From Elusimicrobiota bacterium (GTDB lineage: Bacteria > Elusimicrobiota > Elusimicrobia > UBA1565 > UBA9628): DNA of 64,000 nt. Below are positions 28,498 through 36,159 of the stretch, one piece after another. The notes beneath the pieces are model-generated. The model had not been told where the DNA came from and searched no databases. It was given only the letters and a program-made list of their open reading frames with translations. The translations under genes were made by a program, and so were the position numbers. The stretch is from positions 124,001 through 188,000 of the forward strand of contig JACRDQ010000030.1 in NCBI GenBank assembly GCA_016218545.1. The letters are read 5' to 3'. The number at the start of each line of letters is the position of its first letter. Positions within the stretch are counted from its first letter, which is position 1.

Positions 28498-28550
28498 GCC
28501 CCGGAGGCGGCGGCGAGCAGGAGGGTCCGACCTCCTCCGGCGTGGCCTCC
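28498..28550 (-). pseudogene. remnant of a caspase-like gene
   Basis: About 50 bp match the antisense of 30021-30079, which codes EEVGDKTLLLAAASGAQ in the WD40-caspase gene, but a small deletion shifts the frame: EEVG is in one frame and TLLLAAASGAQ in another. The rest of 28472-28654 holds no gene I can support. Probably debris of a second caspase-like gene. Confidence 0.5.
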
Positions 28551-28654
28551 TGCATCGCCGTGGCGGCCCCATGGCCCTGCCGGTACGGCGAAAGGCAGAA
28601 CATCGTCCGCGACTCGGGCGCGGGGGGTGCCGCACTTGGGACCGAAGGGCATGG

Positions 28655-29629
28655 TCAGTAGCTCGACCACACGGTCCCGCGGGAATCCGTGTGGTCGCAG
28701 GCGACGAAGAAGCGGCCGCTGGGCGGGTCGTAGGCCCAGCCGCCGTAATAGTCGCCATGCGGGGAGCTGAAGAGCGATGCGGCCCCCAGTTCGTTGAGCA
28801 GGCCGGTGTCGAGGTGGAGCGGCCCCAGCCGCGCCTGGGGCAGCGGTCCGGCCAGGAGCGAGCGCATCTCGTCGTCGTTGATGAGGCTCTTCGGGTAGCG
28901 GCCCTCGTGCGTGCGCGCATATGCCGCGATCTGGCCGCGCACTCGGGCGAGGGAGGCCTGGGTCTGCGCCTCCCAGGCGCGGCGGCGCATGAGGCCGACG
29001 GGTCCCATGCCGCGGACCCACGCGTAGCTCACCCCTCCGGCGAGGACGCCCGCTGCCGCGATGCCGGCCCAATGGAGCTTGAGGCCTCGTTCCCGCGCGA
29101 AGGCTGCCAGGAGCGCGCTCACGCCGACGCAGAGATAGAACGCGGCCCAGGCCTTCGGGTGATGGTGCGGATTGCTCATCGGGCTCGTCTTCACCCAGGC
29201 CAGGGCCAGGAATACGAGCCCCGGCCAGTACGGGTTCCAGGCGCGCGGGCCCGGCTTCGCGCCGGCCTGCGGCACGCCCGGCCCCGCCGGGGCCGTTGCT
29301 TCGGCCCCGGCCGCGCGCCCCGGGGAGAGCAGCCACGCGTAGAGAACGGGCAGCGAGATGCCCCACGCCAGGAAGGCGGCCATGGGCCCTGCCACGACGC
29401 CGCCCATCAAGAGCATCGCGTTGCCGGGCGTGTGGTCGGTGGGCATCGAGCGCAAGAAGACGGCATAGACGGCCGCGCCGACGAGCAGGGCGACCCAGAA
29501 CGCCCAGCGATGCGCGGCGCGCCACGCCGCCGCGGCGACCGGGTCCCCGCGCTGCCGCAGATGCAGGACGACGACGGCCGCGACGCCGCCCAACGCGAGC
29601 GCGACGATCAGCGCGATGATGCCCTCCAC
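28655..29629 (-). CDS. multi-pass membrane protein with C-terminal pseudopilin-like domain
   Basis: A 324-aa protein. The N-terminal 200 residues have six or so hydrophobic helices (IIALIVALALGGVAAVVVL, FWVALLVGAAVYAVF and others). Then follows a soluble domain starting AWEAQTQASLARVRGQIAAYARTHEGRYP, similar to the end of a type IV pilin helix and early ectodomain. It ends FFVACDHTDSRGTVWSSY. The same C-terminal pattern is in the pilin at 19849 and the RDD hybrid at 50396. There is no prepilin cleavage motif. GTG 29629 begins just before the first helix; the upstream ATG 29701 adds polar residues unlikely to be translated. Function unknown. Confidence 0.72.
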   Translation of the reverse strand: MEGIIALIVALALGGVAAVVVLHLRQRGDPVAAAAWRAAHRWAFWVALLVGAAVYAVFLRSMPTDHTPGNAMLLMGGVVAGPMAAFLAWGISLPVLYAWLLSPGRAAGAEATAPAGPGVPQAGAKPGPRAWNPYWPGLVFLALAWVKTSPMSNPHHHPKAWAAFYLCVGVSALLAAFARERGLKLHWAGIAAAGVLAGGVSYAWVRGMGPVGLMRRRAWEAQTQASLARVRGQIAAYARTHEGRYPKSLINDDEMRSLLAGPLPQARLGPLHLDTGLLNELGAASLFSSPHGDYYGGWAYDPPSGRFFVACDHTDSRGTVWSSY

Positions 29630-29773
29630 CGGCGAAAGATGGTCATCGTAGGGCAGGATACAGCATCGCGTCGCCTTGCGCAAGGGGCGGTCGCCCCGCA
29701 TCTAATGAAGAGAGGGAGTCCATGGACGAGGCCAGGCTCTGCTCGGCCGAGACCCTCTACAAAGGAAGACTGA

Positions 29774-32335
29774 CTACTTCAGCCGCATCCAGACCCGGCC
29801 GAGCTCGGCCTTGCCTCCGTCTCCTCCGCCGCGGAGCATGGGGGTCTGCTCGACGTTGTTGCGCTGGGCCTCGCGCTCGACATGGGGCCGGACGTAGTCG
29901 AAGAGCTCGCCCGCGGTCACGGCCTTGTCCTTGTCCGCGTCCGCCTCGCCTTTCAAGCCTTTGAGGAAGAAGTAGGTGAGGAGCCCGTGCCCGGCCTCGG
30001 CGTGGAAGGTGCTCACCTGCGCCCCGGAGGCGGCTGCGAGCAGGAGGGTCTTGTCTCCGACCTCCTCGGGCTTGGCCTCGAAGACCAGGGGCCGGCTGCC
30101 CTTGGCGATGACGGACCGCCCGCCGGCTCCGGAGAAGCACGCGTCGAGGACCACGTTGACCTCGCGGGCCGGGAGCTTCGCCAGGGTGGCGTAGAGCTTG
30201 GTGAGCGGGTAGGCCGTCTCCTCGACGTAGTTGGGGTCGCCGTCGAAGGGCACGATGAAGGCCTCGCCCGTGGAGGGCTTGGGCGCTCCGTGGCCCGCGT
30301 AGAAGACGAAGACGCGGCTCTCCGCGGTCACGCGGTTCCTGAGCCACTTGTCGAAGTGCTTGGCGATGTCGTTCTTGGTGGCGCGCTCGTCCGTGAGCAG
30401 GGCCACGTTGCGCGGGTCAAAGCCCATGGACCGCGTGAGGTAGGCGTGCACGGCTCGGGCGTCCCGCGCCGCGTGCTCGACTCCGGGGATATCGCGGTAC
30501 TTCTCGATGCCGACCACCACGGCCACGGCCGCGGGGTCGAGGGGCGCGGCCGAGTCCGGGGGAACGTCTACGCCCTCGTCGAGGAGGACGGGCTTGGCCT
30601 CGTCGGAGGTCCGCACGGCGACCTGGCGGGGGCCTGAAGGCGCGGTCTGGGCCGAGACCTCCTGGGCCGCGGAGCCCGGCAGCCAGCCTCCGCCTTCGAG
30701 GATGTACCAGCCTGCCTTGCGGCCCACGGCCTGGAGCTCGGCTCCCCGCTTGACGCTGAGCACGACCGGCGCGTCGGGGGCGGGCTTCTGCCGGATGGAC
30801 TCGGGCCGGAGCAAGCGCAGGCGGCTCAAGCCCGGGGTATAGTCCTCCACGGGCTCCTCGATGTTGAGGGAGACCACGGCCTGGTTGCCGCCGCGGTCTG
30901 CGGCTGTCAGCACGGGCTTCAAGCCCGGGGTCAGGGTGACCTCCAGCTCGAAGGGGAAGACGTCCTCGAAATTGCCCTTCTCCACGGCGAAGGAGGCGCG
31001 CTGGACGTTGGTCCCGCCCGCGTCGCCGAAGCGCAGGGACACGACCTTCTGGTCGTCGTAGACCGCGCCCTTGAGCTTGAGCACCGGGTCGTCGAAGGAC
31101 TTCCCGATGATCCTGATGGAGGGGCCCACCAGGTCGGGCTTGACGCGCGTCACGTCCTCGGCGGAGATCCAGCCCTTGAGGGCCTTGCCCGCGCTCACGA
31201 AGAGGAGAGTTCCCTTGGACATGGTCACCGTGACCTCGGTGGCCATGGGGAGCATGGTCACGAGCCTGCCCGTGGAGCTCTTGAGCGGCGTGCCGGCCTT
31301 CTTGATGTAGACCACTCCGGAGCGGCCCCCGGACATGGTCCTGCCCGTGTCCCAGATCTCGACCCGGTAGCCGGAGTAGATGGCCAGGGCGAGCTTGCGG
31401 CCGTCCGGAGAGAAGGCGGCCTGATGGGCTCCCCCGGTCACGGTCCCGGCATACTCGCGGGTCTCGGCCAGGACCTTGGCATTGGCCAGGTCCCAGACCC
31501 GCACCGCGTGGTCGCCGTAGGTGCCGCTCGTGACCAGCCAAGAGTTGTCCGGGGCGATGGCCAAGGTGTTGATCCTCTCTGTGTGCGCCTTGAGGGTCTC
31601 GTGCTTGATCTTCCAGGTCTTGGTGTCCACCACAGTGAGGTTCCCGTAGTAGTTGCCGGCCACGAAAAGGGTCCCGTCCTGGGTGAAGGCCACGGAATCC
31701 GCGCCTCCGGAGCCGGAGCCCGAGGAGGGCCAATTGTGCTCCCAGACCGTCTTGCCCGAAGCGAGCTCATAGACATAGACCGTGCTGGCGCCCAGGGCCA
31801 GGAGCTTGCCGTCAGGAGAGACCGTGACGGCTTCGCCGGTGCCCGAGATAGGCAGGTCCGTCATGGAGCCTGAGGCGATGTTCAGCAGGACCCACTTGCT
31901 CGTGTCCTGTCCGTAGAAGATGACGCTCTCCCCATCAGGAGTGAAGGTGATGCCCGTGAAGTTGAAGGTCTTGCGCTGGACCTCGCGGACCAACTGGCCC
32001 GTGGTCGAGTCCCAGATACTGATCGTGCTCCCGCCGTCCGTGGCAGCGAGGTACGACCCGACCGGGGCGTGGGCCATCTTGTACATGTCGTTGAGCTGGA
32101 AACGGTGCTGGGGAACCGCGCCCTTGGCGAGGTCATAGACCGTGATCTGCGACTGCTCCGTCACCGCGAGCCTGCCGTCCGGCAGGAAGGCGATGCTGTA
32201 GCGGCGTGGGAAATACTCCTTGATGGTCGTCTCGAGCTTCATGCCGAGGTCCTGAAGCCCGGCAGCCAGGACGGGCTGGCCGATCCCTCCGAGCAAGGCT
32301 GCGGCGAGAGCGAGACGGATGAGGGAGTCGGTCAT
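29774..32335 (-). CDS. exported WD40-propeller/SH3/caspase-like (C14) peptidase
   Basis: An 853-aa protein. Signal peptide (about 1-24); WD40-type beta-propeller (about 40-330; SIWDSTTGQLV, VRVWDLANAKV, VEIWDTG); two SH3-like segments (about 335-395 and 520-560); then a caspase/metacaspase domain from about 602 to 853. The catalytic dyad is His682 (YAGHG) and Cys733 (LDACFSG). Bacterial C14 proteases with propellers are known, but most are uncharacterised. It is divergent from the VIT/VWA gene across a 111-bp region, suggesting joint control. ATG 32335 has TAGACT 6 nt upstream. Location is probably periplasmic or surface. Confidence 0.9.
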   Translation of the reverse strand: MTDSLIRLALAAALLGGIGQPVLAAGLQDLGMKLETTIKEYFPRRYSIAFLPDGRLAVTEQSQITVYDLAKGAVPQHRFQLNDMYKMAHAPVGSYLAATDGGSTISIWDSTTGQLVREVQRKTFNFTGITFTPDGESVIFYGQDTSKWVLLNIASGSMTDLPISGTGEAVTVSPDGKLLALGASTVYVYELASGKTVWEHNWPSSGSGSGGADSVAFTQDGTLFVAGNYYGNLTVVDTKTWKIKHETLKAHTERINTLAIAPDNSWLVTSGTYGDHAVRVWDLANAKVLAETREYAGTVTGGAHQAAFSPDGRKLALAIYSGYRVEIWDTGRTMSGGRSGVVYIKKAGTPLKSSTGRLVTMLPMATEVTVTMSKGTLLFVSAGKALKGWISAEDVTRVKPDLVGPSIRIIGKSFDDPVLKLKGAVYDDQKVVSLRFGDAGGTNVQRASFAVEKGNFEDVFPFELEVTLTPGLKPVLTAADRGGNQAVVSLNIEEPVEDYTPGLSRLRLLRPESIRQKPAPDAPVVLSVKRGAELQAVGRKAGWYILEGGGWLPGSAAQEVSAQTAPSGPRQVAVRTSDEAKPVLLDEGVDVPPDSAAPLDPAAVAVVVGIEKYRDIPGVEHAARDARAVHAYLTRSMGFDPRNVALLTDERATKNDIAKHFDKWLRNRVTAESRVFVFYAGHGAPKPSTGEAFIVPFDGDPNYVEETAYPLTKLYATLAKLPAREVNVVLDACFSGAGGRSVIAKGSRPLVFEAKPEEVGDKTLLLAAASGAQVSTFHAEAGHGLLTYFFLKGLKGEADADKDKAVTAGELFDYVRPHVEREAQRNNVEQTPMLRGGGDGGKAELGRVWMRLK

Positions 32336-32341
32336 GCCCTT

Positions 32342-32347
32342 AGTCTA
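32342..32347 (-). promoter_or_regulatory. -10 element (TGA-TAGACT), leaderless
   Basis: Minus-strand TAGACT, preceded by TGA, ends 6 nt before ATG 32335. Confidence 0.45.
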
Positions 32348-32378
32348 TCAAATGCCGCGACGGGCAGGCGATTTACCG

Positions 32379-32384
32379 TATAAT
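32379..32384 (+). promoter_or_regulatory. -10 element (TATAAT) for the VIT/VWA gene
   Basis: TATAAT lies 62 nt upstream of ATG 32447, so this mRNA has a leader; AGGAGGG at about 32438-32444 is its ribosome site. It is divergent from the caspase promoter 30 bp away. Confidence 0.5.
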
Positions 32385-32446
32385 AGCCGAGAACCATCAG
32401 GCGACTGCTGGTGTCATGTCCTTTCAGGAAGGCGGTCAGGAGGGTT

Positions 32447-35400
32447 ATGATCCGTAGAGGCATCTTCACGCGGTCGGCGGCTTGCATCCAGGTCCTGGTC
32501 CTGGCGTTTCCCGGCGCGGCGTCCTTCGCCCAGCCTGCCGCGGTCCCGGGCCCGCCTCCCTTCAGATTCGACCGTCCAGGGCCCATCGAGGCTCCCAAGC
32601 CCGAGGCTCCGGTCAGCCTCACCTCCTCGGACGGCACGGGTCTCAAGCTCAGCCGCATGACGGCCCGGGCCGTGGTCGAGGGGCCGCTCGCCTTCACCGA
32701 GCTCCAACTCGCCTTCGAGAACCCCGAGGACCGCGTCATCGAGGGCCGCTTCCGCGTGGTCATGCCACAGGGCGCCTCCGTGAGCCGCTTCGCCATGAAG
32801 AACGACTCGGGCTGGCAGGAGGGAGAGGTCGTGGAGCGCGCCAAGGCGCGCGCCGCGTACGAGGACTTCCTCCACCGCAGGCAGGATCCGGCGCTCCTCG
32901 AGATGGCGGCCGGCAACGAGTTCTCGGCCCGCGTCTTCCCCATCCCTGCCAGGGGCGTCAAGGAGCTCATCATCTCCTATTCCCAGGAGCTTGGCCGGGC
33001 CGAGGCGCCCTATGCCCTGCCCCTCAAGGGCCTGCCCGAGGTGGGCAGTCTCGACGCCGCGGTCTCGGCCGGAGGCGAGGTCCTGGCTGAGCTCAAGAAG
33101 ACGAGCTATGTCCCGGCCCGAGATTTCGAGGCGCCTCTGCCTGCTGCCGGGCCCAGCCTGGGACTGCGCCACGGCGAGCTTGCCGTGGTCCGCGTGCGTC
33201 CGGTCCTGAAGTCCCAGCCCGAGCCGGTGGGCTCCCTGCTGGTCCTCTTCGACACCAGCGCTTCCCGGGCCCTGGGCTTCGAGTCCCAGCGCCGGCTCCT
33301 CGCCGCGCTGATCGAGGGCTTGGCCAAGGGCTCTGGCCCTGGGACCCCCGTGACCGTGGCTGCCTTCGACCAGACCGTGCGGCTGGTCTATGAAGGCACG
33401 GCCGGGGGCTTCGGCGACGAGGCCATGGCCTCCATCCGCAAGGACCGGGCCCTGGGCGCCTCGGACCTCATGAGAGCCGTCGAGTGGGCGGCAGGAGCGC
33501 TCAAGGCCAGGCCGGCCAAGAGGGTCCTGCTCATCACGGACGGGGTGGCCACCCAGGGAGAGACCGGGCCCGAGGAGCTGGCCGCGGCCGTCAAGAAGCT
33601 CAAAGCCGCCGGAGCGGAGCGCATGGACGCCGTGGCCGTGGGCGGCATCAGGGACGAGGACCTCCTCAAGAGGCTCGTGACCGCGGGTCTGCCCAAGGAC
33701 GGGGCCGTGGCCGACGGCAAGCTCCCCATCGAGGAGATCGGGGCCAAGCTCACGGAAGCGACCTCCTCGGGCCTGGAGGTCGCAGTCGAAGGCGCGTCCT
33801 GGGTCTGGCCGAAGACCCTGCAAGGGCTCCAGGCCAAGGATGACGTCTTCGTCTTCGCCCGGCTGCCGGGGTCCAAGGCTTTCAAGCTGAGCATCGGCCG
33901 CAGGGTCGTGCACACGCCTCCGGAGAGCATCGCCAAGTCCCAGAAGCCCCTGGTGGAGCGGGCCTGGGCCAAGGCCATGATCGCCAGCCTTCTCAGGAAG
34001 CACGAGTCCGCAGACGGCTCCCAGGCCAAGGCCAAGGTCCAGGACGAGATCGTGGACCTCTCGGTCAAGCACCGGGTGGTCGCTCCCTTCACCTCGCTGC
34101 TGGTGCTCGAGACCGCCGAGGACTACGTCCGCTATGGCATCGACCGCAAGGCCCTGGCGGACATCCTCACCGTGGCGGACCATGGCATCAGGATCGTCCA
34201 GCGGCCTCCTGAGAGCATCAGGGTCCCGGAGCCCCAGCGGCCGTCAGAGCTCTCCTTGTTCGACCGCATCGCGGGGAACATCCTTCCGGCCAAGTCCATG
34301 CCCATGGCCGGAGCCATGGCTTCCTTGGACGGTTCGGCCGGGATGCAGGGCTCCGCGGAGCCCCCTGCCGAGTCCGAGGCGTTCCAGCCCGGAGCCGCCG
34401 GGGCGGACTACGACACTTCCATGGCGGCCCCGGACGTCTCCTACGGCGGCGGCGCCATGGCAGGCGTGTCTCCCATGCTCATGCCGCGGCCGTCCGCGGC
34501 TCCGGAGCCCTCTCCCGTGCCCTCGGTCGCGGCCATGCGGGGCGCCGAGGAAGCGCGGGCCAGGGAAGAGATGGGCAGCCGCCAGGGGGCGATGGCGCGG
34601 CGCATGCCGTCCCGCCTGCCGCCTGATTCGCCCCATCCGGTCCCTCCCGGGGTTTCGGCTGAGCAGCCCCAGAAGGGGACGCCGCCCTACACAGGCAAGT
34701 TCAAGGACGTCATGGAGCTCATCAGGTCCGGCCAGGCTCAGAAGGCATTGACCACGGCCAGGTCCTGGCTCGAGGAGACCCCTGGGGACGTGATGGCCCT
34801 GGTGGCCATGGGCGAGGCCTGCGAGGCGCTCTCCGACTGGACCTGCGCCAGCCGCGCTTACGGCTCCATCATCGACCTCTACGCGAGCAGGGCGGACCTC
34901 AGGCGCTACGCCGGCGCCAGGCTCGAACGCGTGCGGGGCGGCTTGGACTTGGCCGTGGATTCCTATGCCAAGGCCGTGGACAACAGGCCGGACCATCCTT
35001 CGAGCCACCGGCTCTACGCCTTCGGCCTGCTCAAGCAGGGCCGCCACCGCCAGGCTTTCGAGGCCATGGCCAAGGGCGTGGCCCAGCGCTATCCGGCGGG
35101 ACGCTTCCGGGGCGTGGAGCGCATCCTGGCCGAGGACCTGGGGCTCATCGCCGCAGCCTGGATCAAGGCCGAGCCTGGGAGGAAGACGGAGATCCTCCAG
35201 CAGCTCACGGCCGCGGGCGGGGTCCAGGAGAAAGAACCGTCCTTGAGGTTCGTGCTCAACTGGGAGACCGATGCCAATGACGTGGACTTCCATATCTACG
35301 ACGGCAAGGGCGGGCACGCCTACTACAGCCAGCCCCTGCTCTCCTCCGGCGGTGAGCTCTACGCAGACGTGACGACGGGTTACGGGCCCGAGTGCTTCAC

Positions 35401-35599
35401 GATCCGCAAGCCGAGGTCGGGCCGGGCCTTCCCGTACACCCTACAGGCGCATTACTACTCGCGCGGGCCCATGGGTTACGGCATGGGCAAGCTCTCGGTC
35501 ATCGAGCACGACGGGAACGGGACCTTGGGCTTCGAGGAGAGGCCCTTCGTGGTCATGGTGGACAGCGCCTTCGTGGATCTGGGAGGAGTGAAGCGGTGA
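32447..35599 (+). CDS. exported VIT/VWA protein with TPR and DUF2135-like C-terminus
   Basis: A 1050-aa protein. Signal peptide (about 10-29); VIT domain (about 60-185); von Willebrand A domain from about 262 with MIDAS start DTSAS (269-273); a Met/Ala/Pro-rich low-complexity stretch (about 610-740); TPR-like helices (about 750-900); and a C-terminal beta domain (LNWETDANDVDFHIYDG) resembling DUF2135. This layout resembles YfaP- and inter-alpha-trypsin-inhibitor-like bacterial proteins of unknown function. ATG 32447 was chosen for the AGGAGGG site; ATG 32411 lacks one. It shares a divergent promoter region with the caspase protein. Confidence 0.87.
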   Translation: MIRRGIFTRSAACIQVLVLAFPGAASFAQPAAVPGPPPFRFDRPGPIEAPKPEAPVSLTSSDGTGLKLSRMTARAVVEGPLAFTELQLAFENPEDRVIEGRFRVVMPQGASVSRFAMKNDSGWQEGEVVERAKARAAYEDFLHRRQDPALLEMAAGNEFSARVFPIPARGVKELIISYSQELGRAEAPYALPLKGLPEVGSLDAAVSAGGEVLAELKKTSYVPARDFEAPLPAAGPSLGLRHGELAVVRVRPVLKSQPEPVGSLLVLFDTSASRALGFESQRRLLAALIEGLAKGSGPGTPVTVAAFDQTVRLVYEGTAGGFGDEAMASIRKDRALGASDLMRAVEWAAGALKARPAKRVLLITDGVATQGETGPEELAAAVKKLKAAGAERMDAVAVGGIRDEDLLKRLVTAGLPKDGAVADGKLPIEEIGAKLTEATSSGLEVAVEGASWVWPKTLQGLQAKDDVFVFARLPGSKAFKLSIGRRVVHTPPESIAKSQKPLVERAWAKAMIASLLRKHESADGSQAKAKVQDEIVDLSVKHRVVAPFTSLLVLETAEDYVRYGIDRKALADILTVADHGIRIVQRPPESIRVPEPQRPSELSLFDRIAGNILPAKSMPMAGAMASLDGSAGMQGSAEPPAESEAFQPGAAGADYDTSMAAPDVSYGGGAMAGVSPMLMPRPSAAPEPSPVPSVAAMRGAEEARAREEMGSRQGAMARRMPSRLPPDSPHPVPPGVSAEQPQKGTPPYTGKFKDVMELIRSGQAQKALTTARSWLEETPGDVMALVAMGEACEALSDWTCASRAYGSIIDLYASRADLRRYAGARLERVRGGLDLAVDSYAKAVDNRPDHPSSHRLYAFGLLKQGRHRQAFEAMAKGVAQRYPAGRFRGVERILAEDLGLIAAAWIKAEPGRKTEILQQLTAAGGVQEKEPSLRFVLNWETDANDVDFHIYDGKGGHAYYSQPLLSSGGELYADVTTGYGPECFTIRKPRSGRAFPYTLQAHYYSRGPMGYGMGKLSVIEHDGNGTLGFEERPFVVMVDSAFVDLGGVKR

Positions 35600-35600
35600 T

Positions 35601-35678
35601 GGTGCCTGGCATTGTATTGATTGTATTTTTTGTCAGCATGGGCTGACAAAAAATACAATCAATACAATGCCAGGCACC
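35601..35678. repeat. 78-bp perfect palindrome (REP-like), copy 1
   Basis: Two 37-bp arms (35601-35637 and 35642-35678) are perfect inverted repeats around a 4-nt loop. Outer ends read GGTGCCTGGCA and TGCCAGGCACC. The right arm contains TACAAT (35654-35659) and, 7 nt later, ATG 35667, the start of the next gene. It begins 1 nt after the VIT/VWA stop. Confidence 0.95.
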
Positions 35679-36080
35679 CTTAAGCTGGCGGTCTCTAGGC
35701 ACTGGCTCTTCAGGCTGGCTGGGGCCCTCTGGTTCGCCGTGGGCCTGGGACTGGCCTCAGCCGGGGTGTCGTGGCTGGCCCCTCTGCCCTTGGTCGAAGC
35801 CTTGAGGCTGGCGTTCTTGGGGCTCTTCCTGGCCTGGGGGATGCACCTCGCCTTGTTCAGGCGGATACGGGACAGGAACATCGAGCGCATCCAGGGCCTG
35901 CCCGAGAGCGTCTGCCTCTTCGCGTTCCAAGCCTGGAGGAGCTGGCTCCTCGTGCTCGTCATGATGCTGCTCGGCGTCTTGCTGCGCCATTCACCTCTGC
36001 CCCGGGAGATCCTAGCCGTGCTCTACCTCATGATGGGGGGGGCCCTCGCGCTTTCGAGCTTTCGCTATTTCACCCAGTAG
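35667..36080 (+). CDS. small four-helix membrane protein, start inside a palindrome
   Basis: A 137-aa protein with four hydrophobic helices (ALWFAVGLGLASAGVSWL, LAFLGLFLAWGMHLALF, WLLVLVMMLLGVLL, ILAVLYLMMGGALAL) and a conserved-looking polar loop RDRNIERIQGLPESVCLFAFQ. It resembles a widespread family of about 140-aa uncharacterised membrane proteins. The only standard start codon, ATG 35667, is within the right arm of the 35601-35678 palindrome, and the next palindrome begins 2 nt after its stop. No ribosome site is present. Function unknown. Confidence 0.72.
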   Translation: MPGTLKLAVSRHWLFRLAGALWFAVGLGLASAGVSWLAPLPLVEALRLAFLGLFLAWGMHLALFRRIRDRNIERIQGLPESVCLFAFQAWRSWLLVLVMMLLGVLLRHSPLPREILAVLYLMMGGALALSSFRYFTQ

Positions 36081-36081
36081 C

Positions 36082-36159
36082 GGTGCCTGGCATTGTATTG
36101 ATTGTATTTCGTGTCAGCCTATGCTGACAAAAAATACAATCCATACAATGCCAGGCACC
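36082..36159. repeat. 78-bp near-perfect palindrome, copy 2
   Basis: Same element as 35601-35678, with arms 36082-36118 and 36123-36159 and three arm mismatches. Its right arm contains TACAAT (36135-36140) and, 7 nt later, ATG 36148, the start of korA. The two copies flank the small membrane gene in direct orientation, 481 bp apart. Confidence 0.94.

Noticed and set aside
29722..29790. Small plus-strand gene starting ATG 29722
   Set aside because: Only about 18 codons lie outside the antisense of the caspase gene, and no family or clear ribosome site supports it.
36121..36147. Earlier korA start at ATG 36121
   Set aside because: It lies in the palindrome loop and adds LTKNTIHT, which has no family support; ATG 36148 has the -10 spacing. 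Either way the start is in the palindrome.
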